DNA of 64,000 nt from an uncultured Clostridium sp. (lineage in GTDB: Bacteria; Bacillota; Clostridia; Clostridiales; Clostridiaceae), in NCBI GenBank assembly GCA_900548455.1, contig URKQ01000001.1, positions 310,001 to 374,000 on the forward strand, written 5' to 3'. Below the pieces are notes generated by a model. It saw only the letters and a list, made by a program, of their open reading frames with translations, did not search any database and was not told where the DNA came from. A program made the position numbers and the translations under genes. Of this stretch, positions 1 through 9,341 are shown in pieces; within the stretch, counting starts at the first letter, position 1; every line of letters starts with the position of its first letter.

Positions 1-2
1 AA

Positions 3-677
3 AGATCAAAATCAATTGAAAGCAGACAAATGAATGCTATTGATGAAAAATCCAAATTGCTTAAGAATATTGAAAGCTCAGATAAACTAAAAATTGTTAA
101 ACTAGACTATAATAAAGAACGCTTAGTAGAGCTTAAAAATGTTTCAATTTATTATGATGATATTGTTGTATGTAATGATATAAGGTTCACCATTGAGAGA
201 GGTGATCGTGTGGCACTGATTGGTAAGAATGGATCAGGAAAATCTAGTATTATTAAATTAATCCTAGGCGACAATATACAATATTCAGGAACATTTTGGA
301 GAGGGAGTCAGCTGAAAATATCATATATATCTCAAGATACATCATATCTTAAAGGAAAGCTAGATGATTATGCATTAGATAATAATATTGATGAAAGTCT
401 TTTTAAATCTATTTTAAGAAAGCTTGATTTTTCAAGAATTCAATTTGAGAAAAATATAGAATCTTTTAGTGCTGGACAGAAGAAAAAGGTTTTAATTGCA
501 AAGAGTCTTTGCGAGAAAGCACATTTATATATTTGGGATGAGCCTTTAAACTATATTGATATTATATCTAGAATTCAGTTAGAAGAGTTACTTACAGAAT
601 ATTCTCTAACATTGCTATTTGTTGAACATGATATTGAATTTTGTAGAAATATTGCAACAAAGATTATAGAACTTTAA
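3..677 (+). CDS. ABC-F ribosomal protection protein, Lsa-like (5' partial)
   Basis: C-terminal part of an ABC-F ATPase. The reading frame is open to the left edge, so the ATG at 30 is internal and the true start lies outside the window. Visible are the end of the interdomain linker, Walker A (GKNGSGKSS), a degenerate signature (SFSAGQKKKVLIAKSL), Walker B (LYIWDEPLNYID) and the switch His (VEHD). The combination of LYIWDEPLN with a short C-terminus resembles Lsa/Vga-type proteins, which rescue ribosomes from lincosamides, streptogramins A and pleuromutilins. There are no membrane segments, as expected of ABC-F proteins. Whether it confers resistance or is a housekeeping ABC-F cannot be told from this fragment. 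Confidence 0.85.
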   Translation, partial: RSKSIESRQMNAIDEKSKLLKNIESSDKLKIVKLDYNKERLVELKNVSIYYDDIVVCNDIRFTIERGDRVALIGKNGSGKSSIIKLILGDNIQYSGTFWRGSQLKISYISQDTSYLKGKLDDYALDNNIDESLFKSILRKLDFSRIQFEKNIESFSAGQKKKVLIAKSLCEKAHLYIWDEPLNYIDIISRIQLEELLTEYSLTLLFVEHDIEFCRNIATKIIEL

Positions 678-936
678 TTATTTAAGTAAATATAAGGCAA
701 TAAAAATGTGTTGTCTAGGGGTTTTTATAACCAAGAGCGATAAACTATATAAAAATTGATATATTAGCTTTTGCTTGACTGAAATAGAGAATATTAGAAT
801 GTTGAGTTAATTATTATGGAATGCTATTATTAAAGATTTGTAGTAAAATAGAGTGAGAGAATGCTGAATAATGTAATATAGAGCCCAAAGATATTAAATA
901 TTTGGACAGAGCATTAAAAGAAAGAAGGACTAACTT

Positions 937-2763
937 ATGATAAAAAAACCCTTTAGGCAAGTGTTAAACCTGCTAAAATTTAATATATCAACTATGGTTA
1001 AATTTGAACTTATATATAAGTTGCTTTCAACCTTAGTGTTTATTCCACTTGCAGTGCTAATTCTTGACTTTTCTATGAAAATTACAGGGTACAGTTATCT
1101 AACAATTGAAAACATTGGTAGTTATATTTCAAATCCAAAGAATATTATTATATTTATTATTTTGATTTTACTTTTAACCTTTTTTTCTATGATAGATATA
1201 AGTGCTGTTATTTATATAATTGATAGTTCAAAGCATGAGAAACACGTAAATTTGAGGCAGGTTATTACCTTTGCGTGGGAAAATTCCAAGAGGGTATTTC
1301 ACCGTAAAAATTTCTTTATTGCTTTATTTGTCCTTTTAATTCTGCCTGTTATGAATATCGGAATGACTTCGGGACTTATAACCTATATAGCTATTCCCGA
1401 ATTTATTATGGATTTTATAAATGCAAATATGCTTTTATCTATTGCATGGATGCTACTTATGGTGGGCATTGCAGTTTTTACAGTACGCAGACTTTATTGT
1501 TTTCATTACTTTACTCTTGAAGGGTGTACTTTTGCTGAGGCAAAGAAGCGAAGTTGTAAACTTCATAATGGACATTGGTTTTATGATTTTTTGGCTTTGG
1601 TTGTTTTACAAGTAATGTGTTTTGCACTGTTCTTTGTGGTGATGGCGGTTCTTATTGCACTTATAATTTTTTTAGCTACTATTCTTGATGTGAAATCTAT
1701 TTTTTATTCTATCATTTTAGGGATTATAGCCTTTGTAACTGCAGTAATACTTATTACATACCTTTCTTTGGCTGTGCCAATCAACTTCAGTTGTATTAGT
1801 ATCTTATATTATAACCACAAGGAAAGAATAGGAGAAAAGATAGCTACTATAGATGATAGAGAAGTGATAAAAAAACCTTCTTTAAAACTTAAGGTTTTAA
1901 CTAGCTTATTAGTAGTAAGTTGTATTGGTGTAATAAGTACCTTTTCTTATCTTGTTTTTAATAATCAGCTTGATTTAAATATAGAGTATTTAACACCTAC
2001 GGAGGTGTCTGCTCATAGAGGAGCTTCTATAAATTATCCTGAAAATACCATGAAGGCTTTTGAAATGGCAGTGGAAGAAAATGCTGATTGGATAGAGCTA
2101 GATGTTCAGCTTACAAGTGACGGGGTTCCTGTTATTCTCCACGATTCAAATCTAAATAGAGTTACTGGGGTTAATAAAAATATCTGGGAAGTGACTTATG
2201 ATGGCATTAAGGATTTAGACTGCGGTTCATGGTTTTCACCTGAATTTGCAGGGGAGAAAATTCCTACTTTAGAAGAGGTTTTGGATTTTGCAAAGAAAAA
2301 ACATATAAAGTTAAATATCGAGTTAAAGCCAACGGGACATGAAAAAGATTTTGAAAAAATTGTTATAGATACAATAAATGAAAGAAGTTATAAAAATAGT
2401 TGTGTAGTAACGTCTCAGGAATATAATACCCTTGAGAAAATCAAAGAATATGATTCGGAAATTAAGACAATATACGTAATGAGTATAGCCTTTGGAGATA
2501 TTACAAAGCTCACTGCAGCTGATGGATTCAGTGTGGAAGCTAGCTTTATTACATCACGTCTTGTATCTATGGTGCACAATTCTGGAAAGGAAATCTTTGC
2601 GTGGACAGTAAATACACGTGAGAATATGGATAGGATGATAGAGATGAATGTGGATAATATAGTAACTGATGATATTCCTCTTGCAAAAGCAGCGGTTTAT
2701 GAAAGTCGTTCTGGAAACTTGGTAGTAAAGTACATTTTAGATATTATAAAGTTTTTTGAATAA
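937..2763 (+). CDS. Membrane-anchored glycerophosphodiester phosphodiesterase
   Basis: 608 aa. Residues 1-340 hold about eight hydrophobic segments and match the layout of the GPDPase membrane domain (PF10110 type). Residues 355-600 are a GDPD catalytic domain facing outward: His360-Arg361 (SAHRGA), Glu387 and Asp389 (IELDVQ) and His402 (LHDSN) are the expected metal and catalytic residues. The enzyme hydrolyses glycerophosphodiesters to glycerol-3-phosphate and an alcohol; membrane-fused forms may act on lipid or teichoic-acid-derived substrates. The start follows AGAAGGA about 9 nt upstream. It stands alone, with a hairpin after the gene. The 259-bp gap before it shows no clear feature beyond AT-rich sequence. 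Confidence 0.9.
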   Translation: MIKKPFRQVLNLLKFNISTMVKFELIYKLLSTLVFIPLAVLILDFSMKITGYSYLTIENIGSYISNPKNIIIFIILILLLTFFSMIDISAVIYIIDSSKHEKHVNLRQVITFAWENSKRVFHRKNFFIALFVLLILPVMNIGMTSGLITYIAIPEFIMDFINANMLLSIAWMLLMVGIAVFTVRRLYCFHYFTLEGCTFAEAKKRSCKLHNGHWFYDFLALVVLQVMCFALFFVVMAVLIALIIFLATILDVKSIFYSIILGIIAFVTAVILITYLSLAVPINFSCISILYYNHKERIGEKIATIDDREVIKKPSLKLKVLTSLLVVSCIGVISTFSYLVFNNQLDLNIEYLTPTEVSAHRGASINYPENTMKAFEMAVEENADWIELDVQLTSDGVPVILHDSNLNRVTGVNKNIWEVTYDGIKDLDCGSWFSPEFAGEKIPTLEEVLDFAKKKHIKLNIELKPTGHEKDFEKIVIDTINERSYKNSCVVTSQEYNTLEKIKEYDSEIKTIYVMSIAFGDITKLTAADGFSVEASFITSRLVSMVHNSGKEIFAWTVNTRENMDRMIEMNVDNIVTDDIPLAKAAVYESRSGNLVVKYILDIIKFFE

Positions 2764-2833
2764 AAGTATTTAAAAGTGGTTTATCCAATTAATAAATAAA
2801 GATAGTTTAATGCTAGATTAAGTTAAGTGTTTT

Positions 2834-2868
2834 AGGCTGCCATTCCTTAGGGAATTTCAGCCTTTAAA
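2834..2868 (+). terminator. Hairpin after GDPD gene, possible terminator
   Basis: Stem AGGCTG/CAGCCT with a second inner stem ATTCC/GGAAT, followed by only a short U-rich tail (TTTAAATA). Likely a weak intrinsic terminator for the upstream gene. Confidence 0.5.
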
Positions 2869-2986
2869 TAACAATTGGAGTTAGTAAAGACTAACTTATA
2901 TTAAAAAGGAAATAAAAGGAGAGAAAATTCCATGGTTATATATAAGTAATGAAATCTTTTTGAAGGTATTTAAGAGGGGTGATAGG

Positions 2987-3892
2987 ATGAAAAATGAAGA
3001 AGGACAAGGGTACATTCAATGGAGATTTCCTTGTGATGGAGAAAATGAAATTATAATATATCCCATCGTTGAAGGCATTGAAATTGTATATATGGATTTT
3101 AATAGTGATACTGTTTTTTCAAATACAAAATTAAATCCTAAAAGAACAGAGATTAGTTGGTGTAGTAAGGGTAAAATAGAATTTGAATTCCAAAATAATA
3201 CTTATTCCTATTTGAGGGAGGGGGATTTTTGGGTATTAGGATCACAAGCATTACCAATATCATATAGTTTTCCACACAATATTTTCAAAGGAATATCATT
3301 AGTAATAACCTATGAGCTGTTAACTGCAAAAAGCTATGAGTTATTAGATTTGTTTTCAATTGAGTTAGACTATATACATGACACACTTAAATTAGATGAA
3401 AGTTGGTACATAAGTAAATCAGATGCTTCCCTTCAACATTTGTTCGAGGAGCTTTCTAAGGCAAAATTCAATGAATCAATAGAATATTTTAAGCTAAAGA
3501 CCATTGAACTATTATATATTACTAGCAGATTAAAGTGTCAAAATAAACTAGAAAATCACTATTACTCAAACTCACAAATATTGAAAGTGAAAAAAATTAG
3601 GGAGTACTTAATATCACATGTTCATGAAAAACATTCAATTAAAAATATTGTAGCTAGAGAGGAATTATCTTTATCTACATTCCAAAAAATATTTGCTCAA
3701 GTATATGGATGTCCACCATATGAGTATTTAAAAAAATATAAAATGGATGAAGCTGCACGAAGGTTATTAAATAGCAATGATAAAATTAGTGATATAGCAC
3801 TTTCATTAGGATATTCTAATTTTAGTAAATTTGCTGTAGCATTTAAAGATGTTTATTCTATACTACCTAAGGATTATAGAAAGAAAAAATAA
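2987..3892 (+). CDS. AraC-family transcriptional regulator
   Basis: 301 aa from the ATG at 2987, which follows AGAGGGGTGAT at good spacing. A longer frame from a TTG at 2960 is possible but has no ribosome site. The N-terminal 190 residues form a cupin-like ligand-binding region without a recognised signature. The last 100 residues carry the paired AraC helix-turn-helix motifs, ending with the conserved IALSLGYSNFSKFAVAFK and a following PKDYRKK. It sits 115 bp upstream of an ECF transporter operon on the same strand and is the obvious candidate regulator of it. An inverted repeat at 3963-3982 in between could be its operator. The inducer is unknown. Confidence 0.88.
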   Translation: MKNEEGQGYIQWRFPCDGENEIIIYPIVEGIEIVYMDFNSDTVFSNTKLNPKRTEISWCSKGKIEFEFQNNTYSYLREGDFWVLGSQALPISYSFPHNIFKGISLVITYELLTAKSYELLDLFSIELDYIHDTLKLDESWYISKSDASLQHLFEELSKAKFNESIEYFKLKTIELLYITSRLKCQNKLENHYYSNSQILKVKKIREYLISHVHEKHSIKNIVAREELSLSTFQKIFAQVYGCPPYEYLKKYKMDEAARRLLNSNDKISDIALSLGYSNFSKFAVAFKDVYSILPKDYRKKK

Positions 3893-3962
3893 TTTTGGGC
3901 TATTTTTATTGTTTTTCAAATTATTGGAGTAGTTAAAATAATCTTTATAAAATACAATATAG

Positions 3963-3982
3963 TAGTTAGCGACAACTAACTA
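3963..3982 (+). promoter_or_regulatory. Inverted repeat upstream of ECF operon (putative operator)
   Basis: Perfect 7-bp inverted repeat TAGTTAG-cgacaa-CTAACTA located 24 bp before the S-component start, between the AraC gene and the transporter genes. It could bind the adjacent AraC protein or form a short hairpin in the leader. No U-tract follows, so it is not a terminator. Confidence 0.4.
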
Positions 3983-4006
3983 ATTATATAAAAGTAGGAG
4001 GGTATT

Positions 4007-4621
4007 ATGGAAAATACAAAAATTAAACAAAAATTAGGAATCAAGGATATTGCTACTGTTTCAGCTATGATGGTAATATGCATTATTATCAATATGGTAG
4101 TATCATCTTTATTAATGGCAATGCCAACTATGTACTTATATTTTAGTGCTGGATTAGAAGGATTTCTAGGAGCATCATTTTATTTAGTAGCTGCAAATAG
4201 AATTAACAAAAAGGGATTAATTTTCATTTGGTGTACAGTATACGGCTTGTTGCAAGGTGTTATGGGTTATATTTTTATGTTACCATATTTTTTAGTAATA
4301 GGATTAATCGCTGAACTTACTATGGTAGGACATAATACGTATAGAAATCCCGTTAGAAACATGATTTCATGGGTTGTTTATTGGGTAGGAATGTTTATAG
4401 GAAACTGTGTTCCACTATGGTGGGCGTGGGAAAGCTATCGTGAGATGGCAGAAATGGGAGGCTTTCCTGCTGCAACATTAGACATGCAATTAAAAATGAC
4501 TTCAAGTATACCACTTATGTTTTTAGGTGCTTGTATTACAATTGCTATTACAGCATTGGGGGTTACTTTTGGAAACAAACTTCTTCATAAGCATTTCAAT
4601 AAGGCTGGAATTATAAAATGA
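4007..4621 (+). CDS. ECF transporter substrate-binding S component, MptD/Trep_Strep family
   Basis: 204 aa integral membrane protein with about five or six hydrophobic segments. Its organisation and aromatic-rich motifs (VPLWWAWESYREMA) match the Trep_Strep/MptD-type S components (TIGR02185). S components bind the substrate and dock onto the EcfT/EcfA module. The start follows GTAGGAGGGT. The stop overlaps the next start by ATGA, so translation with EcfT is coupled. The dedicated T and A subunits directly downstream make this a group I (self-contained) ECF system. The substrate is unknown. Homologues are often near AraC regulators, as here, but that does not name the substrate. Confidence 0.8.
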   Translation: MENTKIKQKLGIKDIATVSAMMVICIIINMVVSSLLMAMPTMYLYFSAGLEGFLGASFYLVAANRINKKGLIFIWCTVYGLLQGVMGYIFMLPYFLVIGLIAELTMVGHNTYRNPVRNMISWVVYWVGMFIGNCVPLWWAWESYREMAEMGGFPAATLDMQLKMTSSIPLMFLGACITIAITALGVTFGNKLLHKHFNKAGIIK

Positions 4622-5319
4622 TGCAAAAGAATAAACCACTGAATAAATTAAATAATATTGATGGTAGAACTATATTATTAATAACAATATGTTCCTGCTT
4701 TGTATCCTTTTTAACCTCTAGTTTATTAGGACATGCTATATATACTTTTTGGATCTTTTGCATTATGTGTTATATGGGATGCGGCTCAAAAGCCATTAAA
4801 TATTTTTCGGTATATATTGCAATTGTAGTATGGATTATTGTGTCAAATAGATATCACTTTACATTTCCATCACCATTATTTATCAGTATGGTTTATAAAG
4901 TAATCTTGCCCGCAATGCCAGCAGATTTGCTTAGTAATGTTCCTTTTGGCAAATTAACAGCAGGCATAAGGAAGTTGCATATTCCATCGCAACTGCAATT
5001 AATTGCAATTGTGATGTTGAGATTTACACCAACTGTTTTTTATGAAATTAAGGATGTAAAGGAAGCTATGAGAGTTAGAGGTTTTTTAGGATCGGCTTCT
5101 ACGGTTATTAAAAAGCCAATTCAAACATTAGAATATGCTTTTGTGCCTCTTATTATGAGAACAATTAAAATTGCGGATGAATTGGCTGCTTCGGCATCTG
5201 TACGAGGAATTGAAAGTCCATATAAAAAGGAAAGCTATTTTATTAGTAAGTTTCAGGTATTGGATTATTTTATGGTAATACTTACTTTGATTGCTACAAT
5301 AATTGCTTTTAAAATATAG
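4618..5319 (+). CDS. ECF transporter transmembrane T component
   Basis: 233 aa. Four to five membrane segments and the diagnostic EcfT cytoplasmic coupling-helix region near residues 140-205. Two Ala-Arg-Gly-type motifs are recognisable: AMRVRGFLG and ASASVRGIES. They insert into grooves of the two ATPase domains. The start overlaps the S-component stop (ATGA) and the gene is followed after 9 bp by the ATPase gene. The protein couples ATP hydrolysis to toppling of the S component. Family assignment is secure; gene name not assigned because several T-component families exist. Confidence 0.88.
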   Translation: MMQKNKPLNKLNNIDGRTILLITICSCFVSFLTSSLLGHAIYTFWIFCIMCYMGCGSKAIKYFSVYIAIVVWIIVSNRYHFTFPSPLFISMVYKVILPAMPADLLSNVPFGKLTAGIRKLHIPSQLQLIAIVMLRFTPTVFYEIKDVKEAMRVRGFLGSASTVIKKPIQTLEYAFVPLIMRTIKIADELAASASVRGIESPYKKESYFISKFQVLDYFMVILTLIATIIAFKI

Positions 5320-5328
5320 GAGGATATT

Positions 5329-6789
5329 ATGCTATCAATTAAAAATCTTTCATATTCCTACAAAAAAGATAATCTTATTTTGAAAAATATTTCTTTAAAC
5401 ATAGATAAAGGTGAAGTTGTGGTAATAACAGGTCCATCGGGTTGTGGGAAAAGTACAATTACAAGGATTATTAATGGTTTAATTCCTGGTTTTTATGGTG
5501 GTGAAATGAAGGGTGAAATTACACTAAATGGAAACTCAATACAAAACCTTGAGACTTGGGAGAGAGGGAAACTCATTGGTAATGTATTTCAAGATCCAAG
5601 AAGTCAATTCTTTTCCAATGAAGTAGCTGGAGAGATTGCCTTTGGATGTGAAAATTATGGATATTCACATGAAGAGATTTGTAAGAGTGTAAGTCAATCT
5701 GTAGATGATATGAAAATTCAAGATATAATACACTTGAATTTACACCATTTATCTTATGGAATGAGGCAGAAGGTAGCTATTGCATCTGCAAAGGCAATAA
5801 TGCCTGAAATTTATGTAATGGACGAACCATCAGCCAATTTAGACACTCAATCCACATACCAGTTAGGGGAAACAATTAAGGAGTTAAAAGAAAAAGGAAA
5901 AACTATTATAATATCTGAACATAGATTGTATTATCTAAAGGATATTGCAGATAGATTTGTTTATATGAAAAATGGTGAGATTGAAAAAATATATTCACAA
6001 AGTGAGATGTGTGATTTGGGAGATAGTGTTGTTGAGAAATATGGATTGAGACATACGGACATAACAAAAGTTCCCTTTGTACCATCTCATGGATCAGATA
6101 AATCACAACCCATATTAGAGGCTAAAAATATATCAAAACAATTTGAAAAACATAATGTATTAAAGGATGTTAGTTTCCGTTGCAACAGTGGAGAAATTAT
6201 AGGAATTATCGGAGAGAATAGTTCTGGGAAAAGTACTATAGGTAGGATTTTATCGGGGATTTTAAAAGAAACTGAAGGCCAGGTTCTTTTAAATAATAAA
6301 ACAGTATTTTCAAAGAAAAGGCTTGGTAATATATGGTATATATCTCAAGACTTAGATTGTCAATTATTTGGAGAAGACTTGATGGATGAACTTTTAACTG
6401 GGGAAAAGGTAAGTCGTGAGTTAGAGCAGAAGGCAGAAGATATATTAAAGTCATTAAATTTATGGGATTATGTAACACAACATCCATCTACATTATCTGG
6501 TGGTCAAAAGCAAAGACTTGTTTTTGCAGTTGCCCTGTTTAAAGGAGCAAAAGTAATTATTTTAGATGAACCAACAAGTGGATTGGATGGTAAAAATATG
6601 AGAAGCGTAAGCAATGTTATGAAAGAAATAGCTAAATTAGGATATACAATTTTACTTATAACTCATGATGTAGAATGTGCTCTATTATGCTGTAATCGGA
6701 TTTTATATATCGCTGATGGAAAAATCCAACAAGATTTTGGACTAACATCTAAAAATCAATTGTTAGAATTGATGGGTTATAAAGTTTAA
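5329..6789 (+). CDS. ECF transporter ATPase with two fused ABC domains
   Basis: 486 aa, two nucleotide-binding domains in one chain. Domain 1: Walker A GPSGCGKST (about residues 36-44), Walker B IYVMDEPSANLD. Domain 2 from about residue 262: Walker A GENSSGKST, signature LSGGQKQRL, Walker B VIILDEPTSGLD. The first signature reads LSYGMRQK, departing from LSGGQ, so one composite ATP site may be weak, which is common in fused or heterodimeric ATPases. It replaces the EcfA1/EcfA2 pair and energises the S and T subunits encoded just upstream. Ribosome site AGGAGG, 6 nt before the ATG. Confidence 0.9.
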   Translation: MLSIKNLSYSYKKDNLILKNISLNIDKGEVVVITGPSGCGKSTITRIINGLIPGFYGGEMKGEITLNGNSIQNLETWERGKLIGNVFQDPRSQFFSNEVAGEIAFGCENYGYSHEEICKSVSQSVDDMKIQDIIHLNLHHLSYGMRQKVAIASAKAIMPEIYVMDEPSANLDTQSTYQLGETIKELKEKGKTIIISEHRLYYLKDIADRFVYMKNGEIEKIYSQSEMCDLGDSVVEKYGLRHTDITKVPFVPSHGSDKSQPILEAKNISKQFEKHNVLKDVSFRCNSGEIIGIIGENSSGKSTIGRILSGILKETEGQVLLNNKTVFSKKRLGNIWYISQDLDCQLFGEDLMDELLTGEKVSRELEQKAEDILKSLNLWDYVTQHPSTLSGGQKQRLVFAVALFKGAKVIILDEPTSGLDGKNMRSVSNVMKEIAKLGYTILLITHDVECALLCCNRILYIADGKIQQDFGLTSKNQLLELMGYKV

Positions 6790-6873
6790 TAATAGAAATG
6801 TTCATAGTATAATTTTTAAGTTTGTATAATAAATTGTAATAGTATTAGTAATATATACAAGGAGATTTATATT

Positions 6874-9075
6874 ATGACGGAGATGAAGTGCCCTGTAACA
6901 GGTAATAGAGGTAAAGCTATAGCAGGTGGTGGAAATACCAATAAAGATTGGTGGCCAAATCAATTAAATCTTCAAGTTTTACGTCAAAACTCTGAACTAA
7001 GTGATCCTATGTCTAAGGGATTTAACTATGCTGAAGAATTTATGAAGTTAGACCTTAATGCTGTAAAGAAAGATTTATTTAAGCTAATGACAGACTCTCA
7101 GGAGTGGTGGCCTGCTGATTACGGTCACTATGGACCACTTTTTATTCGTATGGCATGGCATAGTGCAGGAACATATAGAGTTGCAGATGGTAGAGGTGGA
7201 GGAGGTAGAGGAATGCAACGTTTTCCACCAGTTAATAGTTGGCCAGATAATATTAACCTCGATAAAGCTCGCCGTCTACTTTGGCCTATTAAAAAGAAAT
7301 ATGGAAACAAAATATCTTGGGCAGACCTTTTTATATTAGCAGGTAATTGTGCACTAGAATCTATGGGCTTAAAGCCAATTGGCTTTGGAGGAGGGCGTGA
7401 GGATGTTTGGGAACCTCAAGAAGATATCTACTGGGGAAGGGAAAAGAAATGGCTTGATAGTGAGAGAGAACCTATAGGTGGAGAGCTTGAAAATCCCCTT
7501 GCTGCTGTTCAAATGGGATTAATTTATGTAAATCCAGAAGGACCTAATGGAAAACCTGATCCAGTGGCTTCAGCTCATGATGTTAGAGAAACTTTTAAGC
7601 GTATGGCCATGAATGATGAGGAAACTGTTGCCCTTATAGCAGGTGGACATACTTTTGGTAAATGTCATGGAGCAGGACCTGCAACCTATGTTGGACCGGA
7701 ACCAGAAGCTGCACCTATTGATCAGCAGGGACTTGGGTGGAAGAGTACCTTTAAAAGTGGTAAAGGTGAAGATACTATAAGTAGTGGCATAGAAGGTGCA
7801 TGGAAGGCAAATCCTACACAGTGGAATATGAAATATTTAAAAACTTTGTTTAAATATGAGTGGGAGCTAGTTAAAAGTCCAGCAGGAGCATACCAATGGT
7901 TAGCTAAAAATGTAGACAAAGAGGATATGGTGGAAGATGCTTTTGACCCATTAAAACTTCATAGACCTATGATGACTACAGCAGATTTATCATTAATTTT
8001 CGATCGTATATATGAACCTATAGCTAGAAACTATTTAGAAAACCCTAAAAAATTTGCTTCCGATTTTGCTCGTGCATGGTTTAAATTAACCCATAGAGAT
8101 ATGGGACCTATTTCAAGATATTTAGGACCAGAAGTTCCAAAGGAAGTTTTTATTTGGCAAGATCCTGTGCCACCGGTTGATTATAAACTAGTTAATGAAA
8201 AGGATATTTTATATCTTAAGAAAAAGATTTTAGCTTCTGGGATTTCAGTATCAGACCTTGTTAAAACAGCTTGGGCATCTGCGTCAACCTTCCGTGGTTC
8301 AGACATGCGTGGGGGAGCTAATGGAGGGAGAATACGCCTTGAGCCTCAAATACAATGGGAAGTTAATGAACCAGAAAAACTTAAAGAAGTATTAAATGTA
8401 CTAGAAAAAATTCAAAAAAAGTTTAACAGTTCTAAGTCAGGAGGTAGAAAGATTTCTTTAGCAGATATTATTATATTAGGTGGGTGTGCTGGCATTGAAA
8501 AAGCTGCAAAGAATGCGGGATATGATATAGAAGTACCATTTATAAAAGGGCGTACTGATGCAACTCAGCAGCAAACAGACGTAAACTCTTTTGCTGTACT
8601 TGAACCTATGGCAGATGGTTTTAGAAATTATGTAAAGGATAATTATTCCTCAAAGCCAGAGGAAATGTTAATTGATCGTGCACAACTACTTACATTGACT
8701 ATTCCTGAGATGACTGCGTTAATAGGTGGTTTGAGAATTTTAGATGTAAACTATAATAATTCTAAAGAAGGTGTATTTACCCATAGATTAGAATGTCTTA
8801 CAAATGATTTCTTTGTAAATCTTCTTGATATGAACACTGTTTGGAAACCAACATCTAAGGATGAGCAAAAGTTTATAGGCTATGATAGAGAAACAGGAAA
8901 AGAAAAATGGACAGGGACGAGGGTTGATCTTATATTTGGATCTAATTCTCAGCTTAGAGCCGTTGCTGAAGTATATGGTTGTAATGATAATAAGGAAAAG
9001 TTTATTAAAGATTTTGTAGCTGCTTGGAATAAAGTGATGAATGCAGATCGCTTTGATGTCAAGGGAACTGAATAA
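6874..9075 (+). CDS. katG: Catalase-peroxidase KatG
   Basis: 733 aa, full length for bacterial KatG, with the two-domain duplicated peroxidase fold. The distal haem pocket is intact: Arg92, Trp95 and His96 (IRMAWHSAGT). The proximal haem ligand is His259 (AGGHTFGKCHG). The Met-Tyr-Trp adduct residues needed for catalase activity are present as Trp95, Tyr218 (LIYVNPEGPNG) and Met244. The C-terminal domain lacks a haem site, as usual. It removes hydrogen peroxide in the cytoplasm. Ribosome site AAGGAGA. Candidate -10 boxes TATAAT lie at 6808 and 6825. Monocistronic, with a strong terminator. KatG is patchily distributed in anaerobic clostridia, so acquisition by transfer is possible, but base composition looks like its neighbours. 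Confidence 0.97.
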   Translation: MTEMKCPVTGNRGKAIAGGGNTNKDWWPNQLNLQVLRQNSELSDPMSKGFNYAEEFMKLDLNAVKKDLFKLMTDSQEWWPADYGHYGPLFIRMAWHSAGTYRVADGRGGGGRGMQRFPPVNSWPDNINLDKARRLLWPIKKKYGNKISWADLFILAGNCALESMGLKPIGFGGGREDVWEPQEDIYWGREKKWLDSEREPIGGELENPLAAVQMGLIYVNPEGPNGKPDPVASAHDVRETFKRMAMNDEETVALIAGGHTFGKCHGAGPATYVGPEPEAAPIDQQGLGWKSTFKSGKGEDTISSGIEGAWKANPTQWNMKYLKTLFKYEWELVKSPAGAYQWLAKNVDKEDMVEDAFDPLKLHRPMMTTADLSLIFDRIYEPIARNYLENPKKFASDFARAWFKLTHRDMGPISRYLGPEVPKEVFIWQDPVPPVDYKLVNEKDILYLKKKILASGISVSDLVKTAWASASTFRGSDMRGGANGGRIRLEPQIQWEVNEPEKLKEVLNVLEKIQKKFNSSKSGGRKISLADIIILGGCAGIEKAAKNAGYDIEVPFIKGRTDATQQQTDVNSFAVLEPMADGFRNYVKDNYSSKPEEMLIDRAQLLTLTIPEMTALIGGLRILDVNYNNSKEGVFTHRLECLTNDFFVNLLDMNTVWKPTSKDEQKFIGYDRETGKEKWTGTRVDLIFGSNSQLRAVAEVYGCNDNKEKFIKDFVAAWNKVMNADRFDVKGTE

Positions 9076-9092
9076 ATTATGGATATAAAAGT

Positions 9093-9120
9093 AAAACCTC
9101 TTAATTTAAGGGGTTTTTTT
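9093..9120 (+). terminator. Intrinsic terminator after katG
   Basis: Stem AAAACCTCTT/AAGGGGTTTT with one G-U pair and a short AT loop, then a run of seven or more T. Confidence 0.85.
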
Positions 9121-9258
9121 ATTTATTATACTTTTAAATTTTAATTATACAATTAAGTATAATTAAATATTATTGCTAAACAAAGAGGAAAATAATAAAA
9201 ATAATTGTATATGTAACATTTTATTAACAAAAATTTCGATATTAGGGAAGTGAAATTT

Positions 9259-9266
9259 GTTATAAT
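9259..9266 (+). promoter_or_regulatory. Extended -10 promoter for the YhgE/Pip-ABC island
   Basis: TGTTATAAT (extended -10) lies about 75 bp before the first YhgE/Pip start, without a good -35. The resulting leader contains a poly-T stretch and a 5-bp hairpin GCTCG/CGAGC (9302-9319) ending 10 nt before the ribosome site. Confidence 0.5.
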
Positions 9267-9341
9267 ATTAATATTGTTTTTTTTTTACTATATATGTAGC
9301 TGCTCGTATTTCATCGAGCAAAAATTTCGGAGGTTTATTAT

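Noticed and set aside
6822..6852. Possible PerR box upstream of katG
   Set aside because: The best alignment to the TTATAAT-N-ATTATAA consensus has at least three mismatches in an AT-rich region, so it is not supported.
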